A stretch of DNA of 64,000 bases from Pseudomonas sp. ANT_H4 (GCF_008369295.1 NZ_VOBG01000001.1:310001-374000), one strand, 5' to 3'. Positions 30,573 through 39,571 are shown, counted from the first letter of the stretch. A program made the numbers and translations. Notes: a model not told the origin generated them from the sequence alone.

Positions 30573-31970
30573 ATGGTATCTCGCCTCTTTACTTCGCTTG
30601 CGCTCAGCGCGGTCATGTTGCTGACGGGCTGTTCTATGTTTCGCAGTTACGATTCGGAGTTGCAGGCTACCAATCAGCAGTTGGCCACCGGTAATGTTGA
30701 CGGCGCATTGACGTTGCTGGAGAAGAACAACAGCGGCGAAGACAAGGACCTTCTCTACTACTTTGAAAAAGGCGAGCTGCTTCGGGCCAAGGGTGACTTG
30801 ACCGGCAGCCAGACAGCCTGGCGCAGTGCGGATTTGGCGGTCTACAAATGGGAAGAGTCGGTGAAGTTCGACACCGAGCGCTACCTGTCGCAGTTCGGCA
30901 GCTTCCTGGTCAACGATAAAGTCCGCCGCTACGAAGGCTATGACTACGAGAAAGTCATGCTGACCACGCAGATGGCGCTGAACCTGCTGGCCGTGAATGA
31001 CTTCGACGGCGCCCGCACCGAAATCAAGAAAACCCACGAACGCGAAGCAGTGATCGCGGATCTGCGGGATAAGGAATACCTCAAGCGCGAAGAGGCGGCT
31101 GAACGCCAGGGCGTGAGCACCCAATTCAAGGATCTGCGCGGCTACCCGGTGGAAAGCCTGAATGCACCGGAAGTGGTCGGCTTGAAGAACAGCTACCAGA
31201 GTGCCTTCAGTCATTACCTGGCTGGCTTCGTCTACGAGGCCCTGGGCGAGAAAGACCTGGCCGCGCCGGGCTATCGCAAGGCTGCTGAACTGCGCCCCAA
31301 TACGCCGTTGCTGGAACAGGCGCTGCTGGATCTGGATAAATCAGCTTCCAGCGCCGATGAAAGCGACGTGCTGATCGTCGTGCAAAGCGGTTTGGCACCG
31401 GCCCGGGATTCGATTCGCTTGCCGCTACCGATCCCCATCAACGGCAATCTGGTGATCACTCCGCTGTCGTTCCCGGTGATCAAGCCCGACACCTCCACCG
31501 CGACATTCAACCAGATCGGCGTCGACGGTCGGCAGCAGAACCTCACCGCCCTCAATAGCACCACCGCCATGTCTCGTCGCGCCCTGCGCGATGACATGCC
31601 GGGGATCATCCTGCGCACCACCGTGCGGGCGATTACCCGAGGCATAACGCAAAAGAACCTCAACGAGGTTAATCCCATGGCCGGCCTGGTGCTGGGTATC
31701 GCCTCGGCGATCACCGAAGGCGCCGACACCCGCACCTGGCGCACCCTGCCAGACCTAACCCAGGTGACGCGCCTGCGCCTCAAGCACGGCGAGCATCAGG
31801 TCAGCCTGCCCAATGCCCTGGGCGGCAGCCTGGTGACGGTTAAAGCCGACCAGCGTTATCAAGTGATCACCTTACGCGTGGTCGGCAACCAGGTGTTCGC
31901 CAGCGGTCTGGCGGCCCATGTGGTACCAAGCAACCCTTCCCAGGCTGTCGCCAGCCTCAAACAACCTTAA
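30573..31970 (+). CDS. Large lipoprotein, COG3014 family
   Basis: A 465-residue lipoprotein with signal peptide and lipobox LLTGC (Cys20). TPR-like helical repeats follow (about 25-260: GDVDGAL-type repeats, EALGEKDLAAPGYRKAAELRP). The C-terminal beta-rich half contains DVLIVVQSGLAP and RALRDDMPGIILRTTVRAITRG. It is the first of four genes encoding envelope proteins. Biochemical function is unknown; the repeats suggest a scaffold at the outer-membrane inner face. Confidence 0.8.
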   Translation: MVSRLFTSLALSAVMLLTGCSMFRSYDSELQATNQQLATGNVDGALTLLEKNNSGEDKDLLYYFEKGELLRAKGDLTGSQTAWRSADLAVYKWEESVKFDTERYLSQFGSFLVNDKVRRYEGYDYEKVMLTTQMALNLLAVNDFDGARTEIKKTHEREAVIADLRDKEYLKREEAAERQGVSTQFKDLRGYPVESLNAPEVVGLKNSYQSAFSHYLAGFVYEALGEKDLAAPGYRKAAELRPNTPLLEQALLDLDKSASSADESDVLIVVQSGLAPARDSIRLPLPIPINGNLVITPLSFPVIKPDTSTATFNQIGVDGRQQNLTALNSTTAMSRRALRDDMPGIILRTTVRAITRGITQKNLNEVNPMAGLVLGIASAITEGADTRTWRTLPDLTQVTRLRLKHGEHQVSLPNALGGSLVTVKADQRYQVITLRVVGNQVFASGLAAHVVPSNPSQAVASLKQP

Positions 31971-31980
31971 GGAGCACGCT

Positions 31981-32349
31981 ATGCGTCATTTCATTTTCGG
32001 CGCCCTGGCGCTGGTCCTGCTCGCCGGCTGCGCCACACCGCCACCGGAACCGGGCAGCGCTGCGAGCAAAATCGTGGTGATGGGCAAGTTCAAGGGCATC
32101 GCCGTGGGCGCAATCCGCGTCGCCCGGGAAAACGGCTTCATGACCGCCAAGGTGCAACTGAGCAACATCACCAGCAGCAACCAGATGATGTATTACCGCT
32201 TCGCCTGGTTAGGTGCCGATGGTTTCCCGGTGGGCGATGAAGAGACCTGGAAAGTGCTGACGCTCTATGCCAACCAGGCCACCTTCCTGCCGGCTATCGC
32301 CAACCTGCCCCAGGCTGCCGACTTCCGCCTTGAAGTAAAAACGCCGTGA
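31981..32349 (+). CDS. YcfL-family lipoprotein
   Basis: A 122-residue lipoprotein (lipobox LLAGC, Cys18) with a YcfL-type immunoglobulin-like domain: AIRVARENGFMTAKVQLSN, YYRFAWLGADGFPVG and TWKVLTL. It starts 10 bp after the preceding gene behind AAGGAG. In enterobacteria ycfL sits directly before lpoB, as here. Its role is unknown. Confidence 0.85.
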   Translation: MRHFIFGALALVLLAGCATPPPEPGSAASKIVVMGKFKGIAVGAIRVARENGFMTAKVQLSNITSSNQMMYYRFAWLGADGFPVGDEETWKVLTLYANQATFLPAIANLPQAADFRLEVKTP

Positions 32350-32384
32350 TCCACCCCCCTATTAAGCTTCAGAGAGACATCCCC

Positions 32385-32972
32385 ATGTTTGCACGCTTTT
32401 CGTTCCTCGCCGTGGTCGCCGTTTTGGCCAGCGGCTGCGCCAACACCTCGCCGGTCATCGGCGGGAAAAACATCAGTTACGGCGACACCAAGGCCGTGGA
32501 ACTGGTGACCAACGAGTTCGGTTCCACCGACCTGCAGATGATCGCCGAAAGCATGACCCGCTCCCTGGCCCAGTCCGGCATCCTCCACGGCCGCCCTGTG
32601 GTGCAGGTGTACGACGTGAAGAACAAGACCAGCGAGTACATTGACACGCGCGAAATCACCACCTCAATCAAGACCCAGTTGATGAAGACCGGCACCGCGC
32701 GTTTTGCCAGCGACAACACCGACATGCAAAGCCAGGTCGACCAGCTCAAGCTGCAAAACCAGAGCGGCCTGTACAAGAAGGCCACGGTCAGCAAGACCGG
32801 CAACATGATCGCCGCCAAGTACCGGCTGGAAGGCTCCATCAGCTCCATCGTCAAGCGCAGCGCTGACTACAAGGACGTGTTCTACAAGTTCAGCCTGCAA
32901 CTGATCGACGTCGAAAGCGGCCTGGCCGAATGGATGGACGAAAAAGAAATCCGCAAGACCACGGAGCGCTAA
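32385..32972 (+). CDS. LpoB-like lipoprotein
   Basis: A 195-residue lipoprotein (lipobox LASGC, Cys18) with an LpoB/CsgG-type alpha-beta domain: VVQVYDVKNKTSEYIDTREI, then a variable insert, IAAKYRLEGSIS and YKFSLQLIDVESGLAEWMDEKEI. E. coli LpoB activates the peptidoglycan synthase PBP1B; pseudomonads are known to use a different activator (LpoP), so that role is not assured here. The ATG at 32385 follows AGAGAGACATCCCC; the 13 codons upstream are rejected because they precede the signal peptide. Confidence 0.82.
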   Translation: MFARFSFLAVVAVLASGCANTSPVIGGKNISYGDTKAVELVTNEFGSTDLQMIAESMTRSLAQSGILHGRPVVQVYDVKNKTSEYIDTREITTSIKTQLMKTGTARFASDNTDMQSQVDQLKLQNQSGLYKKATVSKTGNMIAAKYRLEGSISSIVKRSADYKDVFYKFSLQLIDVESGLAEWMDEKEIRKTTER

Positions 32973-32975
32973 GCA

Positions 32976-33719
32976 ATGCGTGCATGGATCGGCATAATCG
33001 GCCTGCTGTGCGCCTTTGGCGCCTCGGCCGCACCCAAGATCGCCGTCACTGACCTGGCCTACGAGGCACGAGTGGAGGAGTACATCCACGCGGTCTCGGC
33101 CAACAACAACTTCCAGGCCAGCGCCTACAACGCCAGTGGTTCGTCGAGCTACAGCGAGTTCGAAAGCCGCAACAGCTACATCGAACAGACCGAGTTGCGT
33201 AAATTCACGGGCGACATCAAGGGCGAGATCCTCAAGTCGCGGCAGTTTCAGTTGGTGCAGGGCACGCCCTATACCGCTGACGCCAAGGGCGATGTCTACG
33301 ACGTGATCAAGCGCATCAAGGCGGGCAACTTCAAGGGTGCCGACTACGTGCTGTTCGGCACCTTGTCGGACATCGACTTCACCCAGGACATCAACGCCCT
33401 GGACAACACCAACAGCTACTCGGCGGTCCTGGGCCTGACCCTGGTGGCCGATTTCAGCCTGATCAACACCCGCACCTTTGAGATCACCTCGGCGTTTACC
33501 GCCATAGGCGAAGGCCAGGACACCAAGCTGGTGAACAGTCGCGATGTAAAGGTCAGCCTGAGCCGGCCACGGGTAGTGCGGGAAGTGTCGAAGGCGTTGG
33601 GGGAAGATGTAGCGCGCCAGTTGCAGGAGCAACTGGGCAGCGGCTATCAGGAGCAACCTGGTCAACCTGCATTGCGCAACAACTTGCCACGAGATGAAGC
33701 GCCGAAAATTCTGCGCTGA
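32976..33719 (+). CDS. CsgG-like periplasmic protein
   Basis: A 247-residue protein with a signal peptide ending ASA (about residue 19) but no lipobox Cys. The start of the mature chain (PKIAVTDLAYEARVEEYI) and the segments ADYVLFGTLSDIDFTQD and TFEITSAFTAIGEGQD fit the CsgG/LpoB-like fold. It starts four bases after the LpoB-like stop, so is coupled to it. It may form a soluble partner of the three lipoproteins. Function unknown; no curli genes are present. Confidence 0.72.
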   Translation: MRAWIGIIGLLCAFGASAAPKIAVTDLAYEARVEEYIHAVSANNNFQASAYNASGSSSYSEFESRNSYIEQTELRKFTGDIKGEILKSRQFQLVQGTPYTADAKGDVYDVIKRIKAGNFKGADYVLFGTLSDIDFTQDINALDNTNSYSAVLGLTLVADFSLINTRTFEITSAFTAIGEGQDTKLVNSRDVKVSLSRPRVVREVSKALGEDVARQLQEQLGSGYQEQPGQPALRNNLPRDEAPKILR

Positions 33720-33732
33720 TACACAAATCAAA

Positions 33733-33819
33733 TGTGGGAGCTGGCTTGCCTGCGATACAAACGCCTCGGTGTATCAGTTACACCGTGGTGATGCTATCGC
33801 AGACAAGCCAGCTCCCACA
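33733..33819. repeat. REPIN, inverted pair of GGGAGCTGGCTTGCCTGCGAT-type elements
   Basis: Two 24-bp arms (33733-33756 and 33796-33819) are inverted copies matching at 23 of 24 positions around a 39-bp centre. Both arms carry TGTGGGAGCTGGCTTG. It lies between the convergent envelope operon and lysE-type gene and can fold into one long hairpin. Confidence 0.85.
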
Positions 33820-33839
33820 TTTTGATTCGGTTTCTTCAG

Positions 33840-34472
33840 TCAGGCCGTTGCGCGATGCAGGCTGGCAAGGAAACCCGCCGCGCCCACAAACAACCCGGCA
33901 AACGTACGGTTCATACGTTTCTGTTGTTTGGGCGTGCGCAACAAACGCAACACTTTCGACGCCAGCCCCGTGTAGCCCGCCATTACAATCATATCCACGC
34001 AGATCATCGTCGCGCCCAAGATCAGGTACTGAATCAGCAGCGGAGCCTGCGGGTTCACGAACTGCGGCAGCACCGCCAGCATGAACACCAGGGCCTTGGG
34101 GTTGCTGGCATTTACCAGGAAGCCGCGAAACATCATCGCCAACGGCTTGCCGATGGGGCGAACCGCTGCGTCATCGGTCAGGTCGGCCGGCAGTGCGCGC
34201 CATTGCTTGATGGCCAGGTACACGAGGTAGGCCACGCCAAACCATTTGATTGCGTAGAAGGCAGTGGACGATGTGGCGAGAATCGCGCCCAGGCCGCCGG
34301 CAACCACGGCAATCTGCATTGCCAGGCCCAGTTGCAGGCCCAGGGCGTTCCAGTAGCCGCGCAGGAAACCGTATTGCAGGCCACTGGACATCGAGGCGAT
34401 GGCGCCCGCGCCAGGAGAGAGACTGATGATCCAACTGGCCAGGAAAAAGGCCAGCCATGTGTCGAGCGCCAT
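33840..34472 (-). CDS. LysE/RhtB family exporter
   Basis: A 210-residue inner-membrane amino-acid exporter with six helices, the typical N-terminal SPGAGAIASMSSGLQYG and FRGFLVNASNPKALVFMLAVLPQF. Family members export amino acids such as homoserine, threonine or lysine. No adjacent regulator; the substrate is undetermined. Confidence 0.88.
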   Translation of the reverse strand: MALDTWLAFFLASWIISLSPGAGAIASMSSGLQYGFLRGYWNALGLQLGLAMQIAVVAGGLGAILATSSTAFYAIKWFGVAYLVYLAIKQWRALPADLTDDAAVRPIGKPLAMMFRGFLVNASNPKALVFMLAVLPQFVNPQAPLLIQYLILGATMICVDMIVMAGYTGLASKVLRLLRTPKQQKRMNRTFAGLFVGAAGFLASLHRATA

Positions 34473-34564
34473 TACACACCTCGGGGAGAGTTTGCTGAAT
34501 ATTTCTTAAACTAACCCCGGCACCCGAACAATGGCTACAGATTTTTCTGTAGAAGCGCTCGCGC

Positions 34565-35131
34565 CTACAAAGGTGTTACATCGGTGCCGCGCCAACGGCG
34601 CACCGAGCGCTGGAAGAACAGGCTGTTGGGCACTTGCACCATGACGCTGCCGGTCCCCGCCTCCTCCACTTCAATCAGCGTGGTGTAGAGCAGGTTGATC
34701 GCCACCACCCGGCCTTTGACGCCAGGCTTGTCGACGGTGTCCACCAACTCGACCACATCTCCGAGGCGAAACGGCCCAACGGTGAAGATCAAAATGGCGC
34801 AGAGCAGGTTGGACAGCACCGACCACATGGCGAAGAACGCTACCGCTGCCACGGCGACAAAGCCCGACAGCGCGGTCCACAGCACCGTGGCAGAAACGCC
34901 GAGGCGCTCCAGCACAAAGATCAGCGCACTGCCCATGATCAGCCAGCGCAAGCCGCCGCGCAGGGGCATCAGCAGTTGCGGCGGGAACGGATAACGCTCG
35001 CCCAGACGGGTCAGGCACTTGGCGACAAAACGCTGGGCGAGGTAGCCAGCCAGCAGGATCAGCAGGATTTGCACGCCAAACCATATGGGCTCGACCCATT
35101 GCGGCGGCAGCGGCAGTTGCAACGCTTCCAT
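34565..35131 (-). CDS. Small mechanosensitive channel (MscS family)
   Basis: A 188-residue protein with three helices (about 15-115) and a short MscS beta domain (GDVVELVDTVDKPGVKGRVVAINLLYTTL, FFQRSVRRW). It lacks most of the large cytoplasmic vestibule of MscS (286 residues in E. coli). The start overlaps the ABC-F stop by one base (TGATG). Confidence 0.8.
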   Translation of the reverse strand: MEALQLPLPPQWVEPIWFGVQILLILLAGYLAQRFVAKCLTRLGERYPFPPQLLMPLRGGLRWLIMGSALIFVLERLGVSATVLWTALSGFVAVAAVAFFAMWSVLSNLLCAILIFTVGPFRLGDVVELVDTVDKPGVKGRVVAINLLYTTLIEVEEAGTGSVMVQVPNSLFFQRSVRRWRGTDVTPL

Positions 35132-37041
35132 CAGGACAGCGCCTCCAGCTCTGCTTGCAGGCTTTCCAGCAGTTCGAGGGATTCCATCCAGGTTTCTTCC
35201 AATTGCGCTTCACGCACCTTGAGCTTGGCCTGTTCGGCCAGCAGGTCGCGCAGCTCGTCCTTGCGCGCAGGTTCGTACACAGCGCTGTCGCCGAGGCTGG
35301 TTTCGATCTTCGCCAGCTTCTCGTGGACCTTGCCCAACTCGGCTTCCAGCTTGTCGGCTTCGCGTTTGTGAGGGGCCAGTTGCTGACGCAACGCGGCGGC
35401 GGCCTGGCGCTGGGCCTTCTTGTCGGTTTTGTCGGGATTGACCGGAGTATTGCTGGCCGGCGCGTGGCGCAGACGATAGTCCGTCAGCCAGCGGGCGTAG
35501 TCTTCCAAGTCACCGTCGAACTCCTCAACCTTGCCATCGGCCACCAGCAGGAAGTTATCGGTAGTGCTCTTGAGCAAGTGCCGATCGTGAGACACCACCA
35601 GCACGGCGCCGGTGAACTCCTGCAGGGCCATGGTCAGCGCCAGGCGCATTTCCAGGTCCAGGTGGTTAGTCGGCTCATCGAGCAGCAACAGGTTCGGCCG
35701 GCCCCAGGCGATCAACGCCAGGGCCAGACGAGCTTTTTCGCCTCCGGAAAAATTCAGCACTGGCTCGTCGATGCGCGCGCCACGGAAGTCAAACCCGCCG
35801 AGGAAGTCGCGCAGTACCTGCTCCCGCTCGGTGGGCGCCAGGCGCTGCAAGTGCAACAACGGGCTGGCCTTGGAGTCGAGAGAGTCCAACTGATGCTGGG
35901 CGAAGTAGCCCACCACCAGGTTCTCGCCACGCACCAGGCGACCGGCCAGGGGTTGCAGATCGCCGGAAAGGTTTTTGATCAGCGTCGACTTGCCCGCACC
36001 GTTGGGGCCGAGCAAACCGATCCGCGCGCCCGGAGCGAGTTGCAGCTTGACCTTCTCCAGGATGGTCTTCTCGCCGTAGCCCAGGCGAGCATCGGACAGG
36101 TCGAGCAAGGGGCTGGAGATTTTCAGCGATTCGCGGAACACGAAGTCGAACGGTGAGTCGACGTGGGCCGCCGACAGTTCTTCCATGCGTTCCAGGGCCT
36201 TGATCCGGCTCTGGGCCTGACGGGCCTTGGTGGCCTGGGCCTTGAACCGGGCGATGTAGCTTTCCATGTGCGCCCGTTGCACCTGTTGCTTCTCGTAGGC
36301 TTGTTGCTGTTGAGCCAGGCGTTCGGCACGGGCACGCTCGAACGCGCTGTAACCACCGCGATAGAGGGTGATTTTTTTCTGTTCGATGTGGGCAATGTTG
36401 TCGACCACGGCGTCGAGGAAGTCCCGGTCGTGGGAAATCAGCAACAGGGTGCCCGTGTAAGCTTTCAGAAAGTCTTCCAGCCACAGGATCGCATCAAGAT
36501 CCAAGTGGTTGGTCGGTTCATCGAGCAGCAGTAAGTCCGAGGGGCACATCAGCGCTTGGGCCAGGTTAAGGCGCATGCGCCAGCCACCGGAGAAGTCCGC
36601 GACCGGGCGATCCATTTGTTCGTTGGTGAACCCGAGGCCAGCCAGCATCTTGCGGGCGCGGGCGTCGGCGGTGTAGCCATCGGCGCTGTCCAGCTCGGCA
36701 TGTAGGCGGGCCTGTGCGGCGCCGTCCTGGGCCTTCTCGGCCTCGGCCAGGTCGTGTTGCACCTGGCGCAGGCGCAGGTCGCCATCGAGCACGTAGTCGA
36801 TCGCGATGCGGTCCAGGGTGTCGATCTCCTGGCGCATATGGGCGATTCGCCAGTCGGCCGGCAGCAGACAATCCCCGGAATCGGGAGTCATCTCGCCCAG
36901 CAACAAGGCAAACAACGTGGATTTGCCGGCGCCGTTGGCACCGATCAGGCCGGCTTTGTGACCGGCGTGCAGGATCAGCTCGGCGTCTTCAAGAAGACGT
37001 TGCGGGCCACGCTGTAATGTTAGGCTTTGAAGTCGGATCAT
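35131..37041 (-). CDS. ABC-F ATPase, YheS type
   Basis: A 636-residue soluble protein with two ATPase domains and no membrane segments; length and sequence follow E. coli YheS (637). Walker A motifs are GANGAGKST (about 35-43) and GPNGAGKST (second domain); signatures are FSGGWRMRLNLAQAL and FSGGEKARLALAL. The linker (about 240-300) is the charged ribosome-contacting P-site segment, and the C-terminus is a coiled coil (about 560-636). ABC-F proteins act on the ribosome. It is coupled to the MscS-type gene. Confidence 0.92.
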   Translation of the reverse strand: MIRLQSLTLQRGPQRLLEDAELILHAGHKAGLIGANGAGKSTLFALLLGEMTPDSGDCLLPADWRIAHMRQEIDTLDRIAIDYVLDGDLRLRQVQHDLAEAEKAQDGAAQARLHAELDSADGYTADARARKMLAGLGFTNEQMDRPVADFSGGWRMRLNLAQALMCPSDLLLLDEPTNHLDLDAILWLEDFLKAYTGTLLLISHDRDFLDAVVDNIAHIEQKKITLYRGGYSAFERARAERLAQQQQAYEKQQVQRAHMESYIARFKAQATKARQAQSRIKALERMEELSAAHVDSPFDFVFRESLKISSPLLDLSDARLGYGEKTILEKVKLQLAPGARIGLLGPNGAGKSTLIKNLSGDLQPLAGRLVRGENLVVGYFAQHQLDSLDSKASPLLHLQRLAPTEREQVLRDFLGGFDFRGARIDEPVLNFSGGEKARLALALIAWGRPNLLLLDEPTNHLDLEMRLALTMALQEFTGAVLVVSHDRHLLKSTTDNFLLVADGKVEEFDGDLEDYARWLTDYRLRHAPASNTPVNPDKTDKKAQRQAAAALRQQLAPHKREADKLEAELGKVHEKLAKIETSLGDSAVYEPARKDELRDLLAEQAKLKVREAQLEETWMESLELLESLQAELEALS

Positions 37042-37090
37042 AATGGCGGCGGAGTCTACCAGCTTCGTTGACCGCTGGCTTGGGGGGAAT

Positions 37091-37555
37091 ATGTGCGCTG
37101 ACCTGTGGAGCTTTGCCCTCTTGACCTACGCCCGCCCGGGTGTCGAGGACGCTTGCCTACGCCTGCAGGGTCAAGGGGCCGATGTGTGCCTGTTGCTGTG
37201 TGGGTTGTGGCTGGATCAGCGTGGCGTGACGTTCGAACAGCGCCGCTTGCAGGCGCTGCGACAGATCGCAGATCCCTGGCAGGCCGAGGTGGTCGAACCC
37301 CTACGACACGTGCGCAAGCAATGGCGCGCCATGGCGCAGCAGGATGCCGAGCTGGGAGTGTTACGGGAACGGGTCAAGGCCCTGGAGCTGGATGCCGAAC
37401 GGCAATTGCTGTCGCGCCTGGAAGCCCTGGCGCAGATATGGCCATTGGGCGAGGCGACCGATCAAGGTGCCTGGCTTGAAGGACTGGCGACCGAAGCCGC
37501 CAACCTTGACCGCGACGCGCTGCATCAGCTGCGCGTCGCGATCACCGGCACTTAG
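37091..37555 (+). CDS. TIGR02444 family protein
   Basis: A 154-residue cytoplasmic protein that starts CADLWSFALLTYARPGVEDACL and contains DVCLLLCGLWLDQRG and the RLQALRQIADPWQAEVVEPLR helix. The family is conserved in pseudomonads without a known function. The ATG at 37091 follows GGGGGGA; the 16 upstream codons overlap the ABC-F promoter region and are rejected. The stop overlaps the convergent algP stop by four bases. Confidence 0.85.
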   Translation: MCADLWSFALLTYARPGVEDACLRLQGQGADVCLLLCGLWLDQRGVTFEQRRLQALRQIADPWQAEVVEPLRHVRKQWRAMAQQDAELGVLRERVKALELDAERQLLSRLEALAQIWPLGEATDQGAWLEGLATEAANLDRDALHQLRVAITGT

Positions 37556-38658
37556 GAAGCGCTGGTTGGGGTGGTGCTTGCCGGTGCAGGGGTGCTGCTG
37601 GCCGACGCGACAGATGCCGCAGTGCTGGCAGCCGGTGCGGCCGGGGTAGCTGGCTTGGCAGCGATAGCGGCTGGTTTTGTTACAGCAGGTTTAGCGGCGG
37701 CTGGCTTGACGGCTGGCTTTGCAGCAGCAGGTTTAGCAGCTGGCTTGGCGGCTGGTTTCGCAGCAGCGGTTTTAGCAACTGGCTTGGCGGCCGGTTTTGC
37801 AGCAGCGGTTTTAGCAACTGGCTTGGCGGCTGGTTTCGCAGCAGCGGTTTTAGCAGCTGGCTTGGCGGCTGGTTTCGCAGCAGCGGTTTTAGCAACTGGC
37901 TTGGCGGCTGGTTTCGCAGCAGCGGTTTTAGCAACTGGCTTGGCGGCTGGTTTCGCAGCAGCGGTTTTAGCAACTGGCTTGGCGGCTGGTTTCGCAGCAG
38001 CGGTTTTAGCAGCTGGCTTGGCGGCTGGTTTCGCAGCAGCGGTTTTAGCAACTGGCTTGGCGGCCGGTTTTGCAGCAGCGGTTTTAGCAGCTGGCTTGGC
38101 GGCTGGTTTCGCAGCAGCGGTTTTAGCAGCCGGTTTGGCAGCAGTTTTAGCTGGTGCTTTAACCGCAGGCTTGGCTACAGCTTTTGCAGGCGCCTTGGCA
38201 GCAACTGCTTTGCTCGCAGGTTTTTTCGATGCGCTCGCCGCAGCCGGTTTGGCCGGTGCGCGGGAGCCCAAGACCTTACCGACGGCTTCTTTCACACGAC
38301 CAATACCCTGAGCCAATTTCAGGCTCTCTTGAGCATCGCGCTTGAGTTGTAGAATGTAGGTGCGGGTTTCGGACTGACGACCCTTGAGGGCGTCGAGCAA
38401 GTCCTCAAGTTCTTTGACTGCGCCCTTGGCTTTGGCTTGTGCCTTGGCTTTGCCGGCGGTTGCGGCGTCTTGCAGTTTAGTGCGGGATTTGTGCAGTTTT
38501 TCCTGAGCCTTGCCGCGTTGTTTTTCCAACTTGGCGAGCAACTTCTCAGCATCAGCCAAGGCTTGGGAACACGCACTTTCCAAATGTTCGAGCAGGCTGC
38601 TCGATAGCTGTTGGAGCAAGTGCAATGGGGTATTTACAGGCTTCTGTTTGGCCGACAT
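37552..38658 (-). CDS. algP: AlgP (AlgR3), histone H1-like regulator
   Basis: A 368-residue DNA-binding-type protein. The N-terminal 130 residues are a helical, coiled-coil domain (LLQQLSSSLLEHLESACSQ and the RGKAQEKLHKSRTKLQDA region). From about 135 on, the protein is nearly all Lys, Ala, Pro and Thr/Val, like eukaryotic histone H1 tails. Ten tandem copies of a 13-residue unit KTAAAKPAAKP(V/A)A form the core of the tail. AlgP is a known regulator of alginate genes in P. aeruginosa. AGGAGG precedes the start. The tail length is likely to vary between strains. Confidence 0.92.
   Translation of the reverse strand: MSAKQKPVNTPLHLLQQLSSSLLEHLESACSQALADAEKLLAKLEKQRGKAQEKLHKSRTKLQDAATAGKAKAQAKAKGAVKELEDLLDALKGRQSETRTYILQLKRDAQESLKLAQGIGRVKEAVGKVLGSRAPAKPAAASASKKPASKAVAAKAPAKAVAKPAVKAPAKTAAKPAAKTAAAKPAAKPAAKTAAAKPAAKPVAKTAAAKPAAKPAAKTAAAKPAAKPVAKTAAAKPAAKPVAKTAAAKPAAKPVAKTAAAKPAAKPAAKTAAAKPAAKPVAKTAAAKPAAKPVAKTAAAKPAAKPAAKPAAAKPAVKPAAAKPAVTKPAAIAAKPATPAAPAASTAASVASASSTPAPASTTPTSAS
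37741..38130. repeat. 39-bp minisatellite inside algP
   Basis: About ten head-to-tail 39-bp units, nearly identical at DNA level; the main variation is GCAACTGG/GCAGCTGG (Val/Ala codon) and GGCTGG/GGCCGG. Because 39 is a multiple of 3, gain or loss of units keeps the frame. Confidence 0.92.
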
Positions 38659-38850
38659 GGTTTACCTCCTGGCTGACGTGGGTGCGGCTCATACTAGCTC
38701 TCTGCTCTTGCCGCCGCTAGGGCATGTTGACAGTATCGAATGCCTTGCGTTGCACAGCTTCAAAATTCTTATCGATATAACAAAAAGCCGCTCCACTTTT
38801 TGGGCACTCACACTGGCATAATCCAACGCACTTTCGGCTGGAGAACGCCC

Positions 38851-39516
38851 ATGTCGCGTTACCTTTTTTTAGTGTTGAGTTTGTCGATTTACGCAGCCCA
38901 GGCAAATGACCAAGCCCCGTCTAACGACAGCCATGATCTCGCCTACAGCCTAGGAGCCAGCCTGGGTGAACGCTTGCGTCAGGAAGTCCCCAACCTGCAA
39001 ATCCAGGCCTTGATCGACGGGCTCAAGCAGGCCTATCAAGGCAAGCCTCTGGCTCTGGATGACGCGCGCATTGAACAGATCCTGGCTCAGCATGAAACCC
39101 AGAGCACAGCAGAGGCGCAAGTTCCGCAAAGCGAAAAAGCACTCGCCGCCGAACAGCGTTTTTTAACCACGGAAAAAACCAAAACCGGTGTGCGCGAATT
39201 GGCAGACGGGATCTTGCTAACCGAACTGACCCCCGGCGCCGGAAAAAAACCGGGGCCCAACGATCGAGTTCAAGTGAAGTATGTGGGGCGGCTGCCCGAT
39301 GGGACGATCTTCGATCAGAGCGCACAGCCCCAATGGTTTCGCCTGGACAGTGTGATCACTGGCTGGCGCAACGCGTTGCAACAGATGCCGGTCGGGGCGA
39401 AATGGCGCCTGGTGATCCCATCGGCGCAAGCCTATGGCACTGACGGTGCAGGCGAGTTGATCGCACCCTACACGCCGCTGGTATTCGAAATTGAGCTGCT
39501 CGGCACAAGTGCCTGA
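38851..39516 (+). CDS. Periplasmic FKBP-type peptidyl-prolyl isomerase
   Basis: A 221-residue FkpA/Mip-like isomerase with signal peptide (about 1-18), N-terminal dimerisation helices (HDLAYSLGASLGERLRQE, about 25-95) and a C-terminal FKBP domain (about 125-220: VQVKYVGRLPDGTIFDQS, VITGWRNALQQMPVGAKW, IPSAQAYG). It speeds proline isomerisation of envelope proteins. ATG at 38851 starts the signal peptide; the 37 codons upstream are not credible. It is divergent from algP. Confidence 0.9.
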   Translation: MSRYLFLVLSLSIYAAQANDQAPSNDSHDLAYSLGASLGERLRQEVPNLQIQALIDGLKQAYQGKPLALDDARIEQILAQHETQSTAEAQVPQSEKALAAEQRFLTTEKTKTGVRELADGILLTELTPGAGKKPGPNDRVQVKYVGRLPDGTIFDQSAQPQWFRLDSVITGWRNALQQMPVGAKWRLVIPSAQAYGTDGAGELIAPYTPLVFEIELLGTSA

Positions 39517-39523
39517 ACTCAAC

Positions 39524-39554
39524 GAAAAACGGTGCGCAATGCGCACCGCTTTTT
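39524..39554. terminator. Bidirectional terminator, FKBP gene / rsd
   Basis: The stem CGGTGCGC/GCGCACCG has an A-run on the left and CTTTTT on the right, eight bases after the FKBP stop; it can serve the convergent rsd as well. Confidence 0.85.
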
Positions 39555-39571
39555 GATCCTGCAGCGACCTA

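Noticed and set aside
37741..38130. Regular repeats resembling a CRISPR array
   Set aside because: Units are contiguous with no unique spacers, and they encode the AlgP tail.
37571..38311. Ala/Gly-rich 246-codon frame antisense to algP
   Set aside because: It is the complement of the 39-bp minisatellite and algP has the ribosome site and known homologues.
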